A DNA stretch of 6,612 nt from Armatimonadota bacterium. Lineage in GTDB: Bacteria; Sysuimicrobiota; Sysuimicrobiia; Sysuimicrobiales; Kaftiobacteriaceae. Of this stretch, positions 1-5,934 are shown piece by piece (the stretch's first letter is position 1; each line of letters opens with the position of its first letter). Position numbers and translations under genes: made by a program. The stretch lies in NCBI GenBank assembly GCA_020028535.1, contig JAIBHM010000106.1, forward strand, positions 1-6,612, in the 5' to 3' direction. Below the pieces are notes generated by a model, which made no database searches, had not been told where the DNA came from, and was given only the letters and a program-made list of their open reading frames with translations.

Positions 1-461
1 CCGGACGATACCTCTACCGCGTGGCAGGGCATCGGATGATTCGTCGGCGCAAACCGCAACCTCACCTCCTCCCCCACCCTGCCTTCACCATCCTCGAAGG
101 CCGAGAACGTGAACCGGTCGAGGAATTCCCGGCGCGATGTCTCCTTCGGGAGCACGGCAGCCAGGAACTGGTCAGCGCCCCTCGGCGCGAAAATACGCAG
201 CGGCGGAGCGGCAGGCTTCGGGTAGCGCCCGAAGCGCAGCGCGTTCTGGAGCGCGTAGATGTCGGAGAAGTGATCGGGATGCAGGTGCGTAATCACGGCC
301 GCGGCCAGATCGGCGGGGGAACAGAAGCGCTGCAGTGCTGCGACGACGCCATTGCCGCAGTCCAGCAGCACGCGAACGCCCCCGGCTTGGGCAAGGTAAC
401 CCGGACAGGCGCCGCCAGGCAGCGGATATGGACTCCACTTCCCCAGGACGGTGAGCTTCAC
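1..461 (-). CDS. MBL-fold metallo-hydrolase, C-terminus cut by window edge
   Basis: Metallo-beta-lactamase-fold hydrolase of the ribonuclease Z/YhfI-like type; 153 residues are visible and the C-terminal part lies beyond position 1. Seen: it opens MKLTVLG, the first beta strand typical of this group, then GGACPGYL (16-23), a DCG strand end (34-36), the metal motif HLHPDH (H59, H61, D63, H64) and NHP with H142, a likely further zinc ligand. The start is GTG at 459-461: an in-frame TGA (the amidase stop) lies five codons upstream, no other start codon lies between, and the MKLTVLG strand begins exactly there. No clear Shine-Dalgarno is visible, so translation is probably coupled to the amidase 12 nt upstream. 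The family is cytoplasmic and binds two metal ions; members cleave varied esters, phosphodiesters or RNA ends, so the substrate is unknown. Fold assignment is confident, function is not. Confidence 0.85.
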   Translation of the reverse strand, partial: MKLTVLGKWSPYPLPGGACPGYLAQAGGVRVLLDCGNGVVAALQRFCSPADLAAAVITHLHPDHFSDIYALQNALRFGRYPKPAAPPLRIFAPRGADQFLAAVLPKETSRREFLDRFTFSAFEDGEGRVGEEVRLRFAPTNHPMPCHAVEVSS

Positions 462-473
462 GCCGGAAGATCG

Positions 474-2144
474 TCAGGGCGCGGCCGGCGCGGGATAGAT
501 CGCCAGGAAACGCGTGATGCCGCGGTGAATGGCGCGCGATAGGCGCTGCCGGAACCCGATGTCGCTGAGACGGGCCTCCTCGACCGCGTTCGAGATGAAC
601 GCGGTCTCGACTAGGACGGAGGGGATGCCGGTGTCGCGCAGCACGAGGAAGCTGGCGGTCTTGATGCCCCGGCTCGGCAGCCCGAGCACGACGCCGAGCT
701 CGTCCTGGATCATCTGCGCCAGCGCCAGTGACTGCGGGGTCAGGTAGTAGGTCTCCGATCCGTTCACCGTGGCCCGCCCATTCGCGTTGGCATGGATGCT
801 GGCGTAGATCGTCGCGCCTGCCTCGCGCGCCAGCCGGGGCCGGTCCAACAGCTCGACGGTGGCGTCGGTCTCGCGGATCATCATGACGCGGATGCCGTCC
901 TGCCGCAGGAGGTCGCGTACCTGCAGCGCGATGTCGAGCACGATGTCCGACTCGCGCAGGCCGCCGGGGCCGATCGCGCCCGGATCGCGGCCGCCGTGGC
1001 CGGGATCGATCGCCACGAGGTGCCCCCGGCCCACCATCTGGGCGTTGATATCAATCAGCAATCGCCCGCCGCTCTGGCTGATGACGAAGTTCATCTTGCG
1101 CTTCAGCGTCACGACGATGCGTGTGACCGGCGGCCGGGCCGTGAACTGGGCTGCCCTCACCGTCAGGACCGACGGGTGTTCGAACGCCAGCTCCTGCTTC
1201 ACGGGGATAAAGACGGCGCGGGCGATGTCGATGGCGAGCCGGTCGGGGAAGACGAACTCGCGGATCTTGTACTCCATTCCTCCGGTGGCGTCGATGACCA
1301 CGCGTCCCGCGGGACCGTTCGGCTCGAAGGTCACACCCATCACCTTCAGCGCCCCCGATCCGGCCGGCGTATCCGGGGCGGGAGGCGGAGAACCGGAGGC
1401 GGCGAGTTTCGGGGCGATCTCGAGCGTGACGAGGTATGTGGCGGAATCGCTGGTCACGCGGATCTCGACGGGCGCCAGCAGATCGAAGACCATCCGCGAG
1501 ATGTAAGGCTTGATCTGGAACTGCGCGGTGCGGATCCGCTGCACGCCTGCATCCTGCACCGAGAGCTCGCGCGCCTGCGTGCGGAGTGCCGCGTGGAGGA
1601 AGTCCACGACGAGCCGGTCCGGATTCGAGAGGACGCGCGTCTCCGTCTGTACCGGCCCGGTGGTGCTCACCTTCACCTGCAGGATGCCGTCCCGGACCTG
1701 GGCGGCCACGCCGGTGATCTGGGAGCTGACGAACAGCGTGCGCTCGGCTTCCTCGAACTTTGTCCACGCGCCTAGCGCCGAGAAGATCACCTGGGCCGGC
1801 ACGAAGACCTGGCCGTTCAGGAGTTGCGGGGCAGCGGGGAGGACCCGGCTCTGCGTATTGACCTGGAAGGCGGTCTCCCCGACCCGCATGCGCACCGTGG
1901 CGCGAAGGCGGTTCGTGACGACGATGCTGCGATCAACTTCATAAAACGCCGCGATGGCCCCCATCGGCTCGAAGAGCCCCGAAATGGGAGCCATCACCTG
2001 GCCGTTCGCCATCACGGCAGGCGCAGTGAGCGGCACATCGACGCCGTTGACGATCACCTTGATCCCGGCGGATTGCCCGAGTCCCGGCGCGGGGGAAGCC
2101 CACACCACGAGCGCCGACAGGATCGCGGCGGCAACGAACTTCAT
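474..2144 (-). CDS. Secreted N-acetylmuramoyl-L-alanine amidase (CuAO_N-like, two AMIN, Amidase_3)
   Basis: Zinc-dependent cell-wall hydrolase that cleaves the amide bond between N-acetylmuramic acid and the stem peptide, acting outside the membrane. It has 556 residues. A signal peptide covers about 1-24 (Lys2, hydrophobic to about 18, likely cleavage near GLGQSAG). Residues about 28-141 resemble a copper-amine-oxidase N-terminal-like repeat region (VNGVDVPL, then NGQVMAPISGLFEPMGA and NGQVFVPAQVIFSALGA as two similar units). Two AMIN-like beta domains follow (about 145-243 and 265-367), split by a Pro/Ala/Gly linker (246-264). The Amidase_3 domain covers about 375-550. Its expected zinc ligands are H383 (DPGHGG), E398 (LRESD) and H451 (SIHAN), with catalytic E513 in VETAFISN. 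All are present, so it should be active. The ATG is supported by AGGAG six bases upstream and by the signal peptide. It is first gene of a probable operon with the MBL-fold gene. No fixed gene symbol is justified (AmiC/CwlD-like). Confidence 0.95.
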   Translation of the reverse strand: MKFVAAAILSALVVWASPAPGLGQSAGIKVIVNGVDVPLTAPAVMANGQVMAPISGLFEPMGAIAAFYEVDRSIVVTNRLRATVRMRVGETAFQVNTQSRVLPAAPQLLNGQVFVPAQVIFSALGAWTKFEEAERTLFVSSQITGVAAQVRDGILQVKVSTTGPVQTETRVLSNPDRLVVDFLHAALRTQARELSVQDAGVQRIRTAQFQIKPYISRMVFDLLAPVEIRVTSDSATYLVTLEIAPKLAASGSPPPAPDTPAGSGALKVMGVTFEPNGPAGRVVIDATGGMEYKIREFVFPDRLAIDIARAVFIPVKQELAFEHPSVLTVRAAQFTARPPVTRIVVTLKRKMNFVISQSGGRLLIDINAQMVGRGHLVAIDPGHGGRDPGAIGPGGLRESDIVLDIALQVRDLLRQDGIRVMMIRETDATVELLDRPRLAREAGATIYASIHANANGRATVNGSETYYLTPQSLALAQMIQDELGVVLGLPSRGIKTASFLVLRDTGIPSVLVETAFISNAVEEARLSDIGFRQRLSRAIHRGITRFLAIYPAPAAP

Positions 2145-2150
2145 CGTCTA

Positions 2151-2155
2151 CTCCT
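2151..2155 (-). promoter_or_regulatory. Ribosome binding site of the amidase gene
   Basis: AGGAG on the minus strand with a six-base spacer to the ATG at 2144. It fixes the start of the secreted amidase. Confidence 0.7.
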
Positions 2156-2211
2156 GCTGTGCGCCCACCACCCGCCTGTGAAGAATCGTCCCTTGCGTCC
2201 TCTCCCGGACC

Positions 2212-2239
2212 GAACACATTCAGCCTTCACAATATGTTC
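2212..2239. repeat. Imperfect inverted repeat in the divergent promoter region
   Basis: GAACACATT (2212-2220) and AATATGTTC (2231-2239) are inverted copies matching at 8 of 9 positions, separated by 10 nt. The spacing and the location between divergent genes suit a dimeric regulator's operator, but this is inference; an imperfect repeat of this size can occur by chance. Confidence 0.4.
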
Positions 2240-2295
2240 TCCTCTCGGGCAAGCGCGCGAAGGGCCCCCAGGCGGAGCCGGGAAATGGTGTTGGC

Positions 2296-3300
2296 ATGAA
2301 GGTCGATGCGCACGTTGACTACCCTGCGCTTCGAGACGTCCCCGACCTGGCGCGCGCGGCCGAGCGGGTCGGATTTGACGGTATCTGGTTTCCCGAGACC
2401 GCGCACGACCCGTTTCTGGGGGCGGCGCTGGCATGCGAGCATACGGCGCGAATCACGGTCGGCACGAACGTCGCCATCGCGTTCGCGCGAAGCCCTACCC
2501 TGCTTGCGTACCTTGGGTGGGACCTGGCCGCCCTGTCGGACGGCCGGTTCATCATGGGCCTGGGGACGCAGGTCAAGGCGCACGTCACCCGCCGCTTCGG
2601 GATGCCGTGGGATGCGCCCGCGCCGCGGCTGCGAGATGCGATTCGCGCCATCCACGCGGTGTGGCACACCTGGCGTACCGGGGACCGCCTCGACTACCGC
2701 GGCAAGTGGTATGTCCTCTCGCTGATGACCCCGTTCTTCACCCCGCCGCGCCACGGCCGGCCGATCCCCATTGCCACCGCGGGCGTCAATCCCGCTCTGT
2801 GCCGCGCGGCCGGGGAGGTTGCAGACGGGTTCCAGGTCCATCCCCTGCATACACCTGCCTATCTCCGGGATGTCGTGCTGCCGGCTATCCGCCAAGGACA
2901 AACGCGGGCGGGGCGGGATGGAGTTCCCTTTCAGGTCAACGCCAGCGTGTTCGTCGTGACCGACCCACAGGACGAACGGCGGCGCGCTGAGGTCAAACGC
3001 TCGATCGCCTTCTACGCGAGCACGCCCTCGTATCGCGGCGTGCTCGCGTTTCATGGATGGGAGGCCATCGGCGCGCGGCTCAGCGCCCTGGCGAAGGGCG
3101 GCGAGTGGTCGAAGATGGCCGATGAGGTGACGGATGAGATGCTGACGACGATTGCGGTGGTGGCGCCCTTACCGGACGCCGGCGCACAGATCCGAGAACG
3201 ATATCATGGCCTGGCCGACAGAGTCGGCGTCTACGAGTCATTCTCGCCAGCGGAAGAACGCCGCTGGCGAGGACTCATCGCCGGAATCCGGGGCGAGTAA
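2296..3300 (+). CDS. LLM-class (probably F420-dependent) oxidoreductase
   Basis: Luciferase-like monooxygenase superfamily protein of 334 residues, a TIM-barrel flavin or F420 enzyme; the substrate is unknown. Seen: the N-terminal strand and helix MKVDAHVD...ARAAERVGFDGIWFPETAHDPFL (1-41), where the 'GFDG(I/V)W' element is typical; a second-strand region RITVGTNVAIAFARSP (52-67); the LSDGRFIMGLGTQ motif (80-92), hallmark of the family; RAIHAVWHTW (117-126); and PIPIATAGVNPALCRAAGEVADGF (156-179), the usual C-terminal barrel strand. The pattern recalls the TIGR03617 group of predicted F420-dependent enzymes, as judged by eye. No signal peptide is present, so it is cytoplasmic. The ATG at 2296 fits the family N-terminus, although its ribosome binding site is poor. 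It lies upstream of the Tat-exported hydrolase on the same strand; the 96-nt gap leaves co-transcription open. Cofactor choice (F420 versus FMN) is inferred from family resemblance only. Confidence 0.88.
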   Translation: MKVDAHVDYPALRDVPDLARAAERVGFDGIWFPETAHDPFLGAALACEHTARITVGTNVAIAFARSPTLLAYLGWDLAALSDGRFIMGLGTQVKAHVTRRFGMPWDAPAPRLRDAIRAIHAVWHTWRTGDRLDYRGKWYVLSLMTPFFTPPRHGRPIPIATAGVNPALCRAAGEVADGFQVHPLHTPAYLRDVVLPAIRQGQTRAGRDGVPFQVNASVFVVTDPQDERRRAEVKRSIAFYASTPSYRGVLAFHGWEAIGARLSALAKGGEWSKMADEVTDEMLTTIAVVAPLPDAGAQIRERYHGLADRVGVYESFSPAEERRWRGLIAGIRGE

Positions 3301-3310
3301 GGCTCACCTC

Positions 3311-3339
3311 TTCACGGAAAGGTTACAGCGCCGTGATAT
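3311..3339 (+). promoter_or_regulatory. Possible promoter for the dienelactone hydrolase gene
   Basis: TTCACG (3311-3316) and TGATAT (3334-3339) are spaced by 17 nt, like a weak sigma-70-type -35/-10 pair. If used, transcription would start inside the adjacent palindrome. The match to consensus is poor (4/6 and 3/6), so this is tentative. Confidence 0.25.
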
Positions 3340-3381
3340 GTCCACATTAGTCCGCAGGACTAATGTGCTAAGTGATCCGTC
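3333..3381 (+). repeat. Direct 10-bp repeats flanking the palindrome
   Basis: GTGATATGTC (3333-3342) and GTGATCCGTC (3372-3381) match at 8 of 10 positions and bracket the palindrome, the first touching it and the second four bases away. The right copy also forms a small inverted repeat, GTGA-TCCG-TCAC (3372-3383). They may be paired regulator sites or coincidence. Confidence 0.45.
3343..3367. repeat. Perfect 11-bp inverted repeat with 3-nt loop
   Basis: CACATTAGTCC (3343-3353), loop GCA, GGACTAATGTG (3357-3367). The arms are fully complementary. It lies 43 nt after the oxidoreductase stop and 16 nt before the Shine-Dalgarno of the hydrolase gene. It could be an operator (the short centre and AT-rich arms suit a dimeric regulator), a leader-RNA hairpin, or a terminator of the upstream gene. 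No T-run follows on the plus strand, and the reverse strand lacks a convincing one too, so a standard intrinsic terminator is less likely. Confidence 0.8.
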
Positions 3382-3383
3382 AC

Positions 3384-3390
3384 AAGGAGG
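3384..3390 (+). promoter_or_regulatory. Strong ribosome binding site of the hydrolase gene
   Basis: AAGGAGG with a six-base spacer to the ATG at 3397, close to a full anti-Shine-Dalgarno match and the best in the window. It decides the start of the Tat-signal protein. Confidence 0.85.
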
Positions 3391-3396
3391 CGAGCC

Positions 3397-4329
3397 ATGA
3401 GTGATATGCAACGGTACATCGTCGAAGAATGGGCCGAAGACTTCCGCGCGGGGCGCCTGCCCCGGCGGGAGTTTCTGCGCCGCACGGCCTTGATGGCAGG
3501 CGGGACGGCGCTTGCCCTGCCCCTGCTGAGGAGCCTTGGCGTGGCCGCGTCGATAGATGAAGTCAGTGCCGCATCGGCGCAGCCCACCTCGTCTGTGGCC
3601 CAGGCGCAGGGCGTCACCGTGCCGCCGAACGACCCGGACTTGAGCGCGGAGATGGTGTCTTTCGCCTCGGGCGGCGTCCCAGTCCAGGCGTACTTCTCTC
3701 GCCCCAAGGGCGCGGGCCCCTTCCCCGCAGTTGTTGTCATCCACGAGAACCGCGGTCTGCTGGAACACTTTAAGGACGTGACACGGCGGCTGGCCAAGCT
3801 CGGATACGCCGGCCTTGCCGTGGATCTCGCCTCGCCCGAAGGCGGCACTGCGAAGTTCAGCGATCCCGCCGAAGTGTCCGCCATCCTGGGGCGCACGCCC
3901 GCTGACCAGATGGCCGGCATGCTGAATGCCGGAGTGCGATGGCTGCAAGGCCTCACGTTCATCCGGCGGGACCGGGTCGGGGCCATGGGGTACTGTTTCG
4001 GCGGCGGCATGACCTGGAGGCTGGCCACCCAGAACGCGGACCTGCGCGCGGCGGCGCCATACTACGGCTCGAACCCACCCATCGAGGATGTCGCGAAGAT
4101 CAAAGCCGCGATGCTGGCAATCTACGGAGAACAGGACACCCGCATCAACGCGGGCATCCCCGCCGTGCGCGACGCCATGGCGAAGGCCAAGGTCGTCCAC
4201 GAGATCGTGATCTACCCGGGGGCGGACCACGCGTTCTTCAACGACACGGGGGCGCGGTACAACGCCGCAGCGGCTCGTGGAGCATGGGAACGGACCACCG
4301 CGTGGTTCCAGCGCTATCTGAAGGGCTGA
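3397..4329 (+). CDS. Tat-exported dienelactone hydrolase family protein
   Basis: Alpha/beta-hydrolase of the dienelactone hydrolase family, 310 residues, predicted to be exported folded. Seen: an acidic n-region (about 1-20), then a twin-arginine motif RREFLRR (R23, R24) and a hydrophobic stretch TALMAGGTALALPLL (30-44), with a low-complexity Ala/Ser/Gln segment to about 72. The catalytic domain covers about 85-308. Expected active-site residues are present: nucleophile C200 in GYCFGG, D247 in GEQDTR, H278 in GADHAFF, and E117 in IHENRG, the glutamate that activates the cysteine in this family. The family hydrolyses dienelactones or other cyclic and simple esters; the true substrate is unknown. 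There are no aromatic ring-cleavage genes nearby, so a role in chloroaromatic breakdown is not supported. A strong ribosome binding site and its own palindromic upstream region suggest independent control. It converges on the permease gene with no gap. Confidence 0.92.
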   Translation: MSDMQRYIVEEWAEDFRAGRLPRREFLRRTALMAGGTALALPLLRSLGVAASIDEVSAASAQPTSSVAQAQGVTVPPNDPDLSAEMVSFASGGVPVQAYFSRPKGAGPFPAVVVIHENRGLLEHFKDVTRRLAKLGYAGLAVDLASPEGGTAKFSDPAEVSAILGRTPADQMAGMLNAGVRWLQGLTFIRRDRVGAMGYCFGGGMTWRLATQNADLRAAAPYYGSNPPIEDVAKIKAAMLAIYGEQDTRINAGIPAVRDAMAKAKVVHEIVIYPGADHAFFNDTGARYNAAAARGAWERTTAWFQRYLKG

Positions 4330-5142
4330 TCAGCGCGCCGCGGCGCGGGCGGTGGGGGCGAGGCCGCTCGCGGCAAACACCGCGATCGAGGTGAGGACAA
4401 TGGCGCCCCCGGCGGCCAGATCGAGGTAGAAGGCCGCGGTCATCCCGGCCACGACCGACGCGACAGAGATTGCCACGGCCAGCAGCAGCGTGCCGCGAAA
4501 ACTGCGGGCGAGGCGCAGGGCGGTGATGGCGGGAATCACCACGAGGGCGCTCGTCAGCAGCACGCCCACCACGCGCATCGCCACGACGACGGTCACGGCG
4601 ACGAGAAACGTGATAAGAGTGTTGAGGGCGTCCACGGGCACTCCCTGCACGCGGGCGCCCTCCTCGTCAAACGTCATCGCAAACAACTCCTTGTAGAACG
4701 CGGCCACTGCCGCCAGCACAAACAGGCCGAGCGCGAGGATGATCCACAGGTCGCGCGTCTGCACTGCGGTAATCGCCCCGAAGAGGTAGGAGAACAGGTC
4801 CACGCTGAAACCGTCCGCCAGGCCGATCAGCACGACCGCCACCGCCAGACCGCCGGAGAGAAAGATCGCGAGCGCGGCTTCACCGAACAACCGGCCGGAG
4901 GCGCGCAGACGCTCGATGCCGAGCGCCCCGACGACCGCGACGATGAGGGCGCCGAGCACGGGGTGCAACCCGAACATGAAGCCGAGCGCAACGCCGGCCA
5001 GCGACACGTGCGCCAGCGTGTCCGCGATCAGGCTGAGCCGCCGCAGTACGAGAAAGACGCCGATCGTGGGCGCGATGATCCCGATCATCAATCCGCCCAG
5101 GAGCGCGCGCTGCATGAAGCCGTACTGCAGGATCTCAGGCAT
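4330..5142 (-). CDS. znuB: Zinc/manganese ABC transporter permease (ABC-3 family)
   Basis: Membrane subunit of a metal importer, 270 residues, ABC-3 (ZnuB/MntB/TroC) family. Seen: about seven to eight hydrophobic segments; the conserved early motif LRRLSLIADTLAHVSLAGVALG (33-54); DLFSYLFG (114-121); an EEGARVQGVPV cytoplasmic segment (175-185), where the family contacts the ATPase; and the late motif MRVVGVLLTSALVVIPAITA (about 199-218), characteristic of this family. The start ATG is three bases after the ATPase stop (TGATCGATG), with no separate Shine-Dalgarno, implying translational coupling. It is last in the operon after the binding protein and ATPase. Its stop codon abuts that of the convergent hydrolase. 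Length is normal for the family. Zinc is favoured over manganese because of the binding protein's features; the symbol is by family and not proven. Confidence 0.93.
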   Translation of the reverse strand: MPEILQYGFMQRALLGGLMIGIIAPTIGVFLVLRRLSLIADTLAHVSLAGVALGFMFGLHPVLGALIVAVVGALGIERLRASGRLFGEAALAIFLSGGLAVAVVLIGLADGFSVDLFSYLFGAITAVQTRDLWIILALGLFVLAAVAAFYKELFAMTFDEEGARVQGVPVDALNTLITFLVAVTVVVAMRVVGVLLTSALVVIPAITALRLARSFRGTLLLAVAISVASVVAGMTAAFYLDLAAGGAIVLTSIAVFAASGLAPTARAAAR

Positions 5143-5145
5143 CGA

Positions 5146-5934
5146 TCAATGGCGGTGCGCGACGACCAGGCTTTCGGGCCGGTAGAGCTGCTCGAGCGCT
5201 CCAGATCGCATCGCCTCCTCCGGATCGCCGTGGAAGACCAGCGTGCGGTTGAGGCAGGCCAGGCGTGTGACCTCAGCGGCGACGACGCCGATGTCGTGCG
5301 ACACCATGACGAGCGTGGTGCGGAGTTCACGATTCAGGCGCCGCAGGAGGCCGTAGAACTGCTCTTGCGCCTCCACGTCCACCCCCACCGTCGGCTCGTC
5401 GAGCAGCAACAGTTCCGGCTCATGCACAAGCGCGCGCGCAATGAACACGCGCTGCTGCTGGCCTGACGAGAGGCGTCCCACGAGACGGTCGCGGAACGAG
5501 TTCATGCCGACGATTTCAAGGGCCCGTTCTGCGGCTTCCCGGTCGTCGCGCCCAAACCGACGGCCCAGGCCCACCCGCGCCGAGCGGCCGCTGATCACGA
5601 CCTCCAGGACGCTGGCGGGGAACCGCGCCTCGAAGACCGCCTTCTGCCGGACGTAGCCCACGAGATGCCAGGCATTGAAGCGGCGCACGTCGGCGCCAAA
5701 GAGGCTGACGTGACCGCACGAGGGACGCAGGAGCCCGATCAGGATGCGCAGGAGCGTCGTTTTGCCCGAGCCATTCGGACCGATAATTCCCAGGAAATCC
5801 CCTTTGCGGATCTGCAGCGTGACCCGGTCGAGGACGCGCTCGCTCCCATAGTCGAAGCACACGTGCTCAACCGCCGCCACGACCCCGTCAGCGGGCGCAG
5901 TCAAGACCGTCCGCCAGCTGCCGGAGGTTGTCAT
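5146..5934 (-). CDS. znuC: Zinc/manganese ABC transporter ATP-binding protein
   Basis: ATPase subunit that powers the metal importer, 262 residues from the ATG at 5934. Seen: Walker A GPNGSGKTT (52-60), Q-loop Q98 in YVRQK, signature LSSGQ (155-159, a variant of LSGGQ), Walker B LLLLDEP (175-181), D-loop GVDV and switch H213 in VSHD. All ATPase elements are present. The region FPASVLEVVISGR (105-117) is typical of metal-type ATPases. The start is uncertain: the ATG at 5934 overlaps the binding-protein gene by 47 nt and adds about 18 residues ahead of the conserved fold. TTG at 5904 or GTG at 5880 would give a protein closer to the usual length of about 250, and the GTG lies just past the upstream stop. 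None has a good Shine-Dalgarno. It sits between the binding-protein and permease genes. Confidence 0.93.
   Translation of the reverse strand: MTTSGSWRTVLTAPADGVVAAVEHVCFDYGSERVLDRVTLQIRKGDFLGIIGPNGSGKTTLLRILIGLLRPSCGHVSLFGADVRRFNAWHLVGYVRQKAVFEARFPASVLEVVISGRSARVGLGRRFGRDDREAAERALEIVGMNSFRDRLVGRLSSGQQQRVFIARALVHEPELLLLDEPTVGVDVEAQEQFYGLLRRLNRELRTTLVMVSHDIGVVAAEVTRLACLNRTLVFHGDPEEAMRSGALEQLYRPESLVVAHRH

Larger units (their letters stand above)
2145..2295. other. Divergent intergenic region (amidase / oxidoreductase)
   Basis: This 151-nt gap separates the divergently read amidase and LLM oxidoreductase genes, so it should hold the promoters for both. I could not find a convincing -35/-10 pair on either strand; the AT-richest patch is around 2216-2240. 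The plus-strand gene lacks a well-placed Shine-Dalgarno: GGAG at 2274-2277 is about 18 bases from the ATG, too far to be typical. No small gene is credible here. Confidence 0.5.

Noticed and set aside
792..1775. 327-codon plus-strand open frame antisense to the amidase
   Set aside because: It lies wholly within the amidase, is Arg/Asp/His-rich with no recognisable motif, and is the kind of long shadow frame expected opposite GC-rich coding DNA.
2193..2221. TTGCGT ... CATTC as a plus-strand promoter for the LLM gene
   Set aside because: The -10 match is too poor to support a call.
2227..3054. 275-codon minus-strand open frame antisense to the LLM oxidoreductase
   Set aside because: Low-complexity Arg/Gly-rich translation with no family features; the opposite strand has clear family motifs over the same bases.
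3343..3367. The palindrome as a standard intrinsic terminator of the oxidoreductase gene
   Set aside because: The stem is AT-rich in its outer half and is followed by CTAAGTGATC rather than a T-run; kept as a repeat of unknown role instead.
3304..4230. 308-codon minus-strand open frame antisense to the dienelactone hydrolase
   Set aside because: Composition typical of shadow frames (Arg/His/Gly-rich). It would read through the palindrome and ribosome binding site of the real gene.
4334..4347. CGCGCCG/CGGCGCG palindrome as a terminator
   Set aside because: It has no loop and no T-run, and it encodes the Ala/Arg-rich permease C-terminus, so GC composition alone explains it.
4963..5466. 167-codon plus-strand open frame across the permease/ATPase junction
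   Set aside because: Antisense to two well-supported genes and crosses their boundary; the translation is charged and repetitive with no motif.
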